A stretch of 64,000 nt of DNA from contig JAWWNJ010000093.1 of assembly GCA_037176885.1 (NCBI GenBank), positions 744,001 to 808,000 on the forward strand, written 5' to 3'. This document shows positions 63,972 through 64,000 of the stretch, piece after piece. This stretch comes from Favolaschia claudopus (lineage: Eukaryota > Basidiomycota > Agaricomycetes > Agaricales > Mycenaceae). The notes under the pieces were generated by a model, which saw nothing but the letters and a program-made list of their open reading frames with translations, did not search any database and was not told the DNA's origin. The position numbers were made by a program, and so were the translations under genes. Every line of letters begins with the position of its first letter. The stretch's first letter is position 1.

Positions 63972-64000
63972 TCGTAATGTCTCCCGACCCATCCCAAGTT

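Overview
The window looks like transposon-rich accessory DNA from a mushroom-forming fungus (Basidiomycota, probably Agaricomycetes). The support is indirect: introns of about 45-60 bp in every gene that can be modelled, chromodomain Ty3/gypsy and Ty1/copia pol genes, a DIRS-type retrotransposon, hAT and Tc1/mariner-type inverted repeats with clean target-site duplications (TSDs), and a seven-exon aquaglyceroporin. No ribosomal RNA, CRISPR array or bacterial operon is visible.

Layout. 1-8.7 kb: decayed DNA with a hAT transposase relic, a copia gag zinc-knuckle relic followed by an LTR, and foldback elements. 8.7-9.9 kb: the only clearly intact host-type gene, an aquaglyceroporin. 10-16.2 kb: inverted-repeat elements and a broken gypsy (gag knuckle, protease, RT) split by a palindromic element that was itself hit by a Tc1-like element; then an LTR. 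16.8-19.9 kb: a DIRS element with the split direct repeats A1-ORFs-B1-A2-B2 but no recognisable tyrosine recombinase. 20.2-20.7 kb: a Zn2Cys6 regulator start fused to a DIRS RT fragment. 22.3-26.1 kb: a copia pol split by a gag-only LTR element with identical LTRs, then a deleted gypsy. 26.5-32.3 kb: several MITEs, a 3-copy GC-rich repeat, and an element with AAGCTT arrays. 32.3-40.5 kb: copia RT/RNase H split by a poly(A) retroposon, then a near-complete 6.3 kb chromovirus inserted in a second copy of its own family and carrying a MITE between gag and pol. 41-51.4 kb: a CACTA-type MITE, a hypothetical multi-exon gene, and three hAT-type ends that share one terminal motif but have different subterminal arrays; one of these elements encloses a BED-finger gene. 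52.7-53.4 kb: end of a single-pass membrane protein gene. 54.2-58.9 kb: another gypsy pol split by a second gag-only LTR element, which itself carries two DNA-element insertions. 59-64 kb: four more MITEs, a decayed repetitive protein gene, a compound palindrome and one unassigned ORF.

The parts do not form a pathway. They form a layered record of insertions. Several layers can be ordered because TSDs and uninterrupted copies are present in the same window. The most unusual themes are (1) repeated gag-only copia-like elements, (2) a recombinase-less DIRS element, (3) hAT-like elements with a conserved terminus but different subterminal arrays, and (4) a MITE whose unoccupied target site survives in a sister gypsy copy. 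All positions and identities were read by eye; no search or alignment was run.
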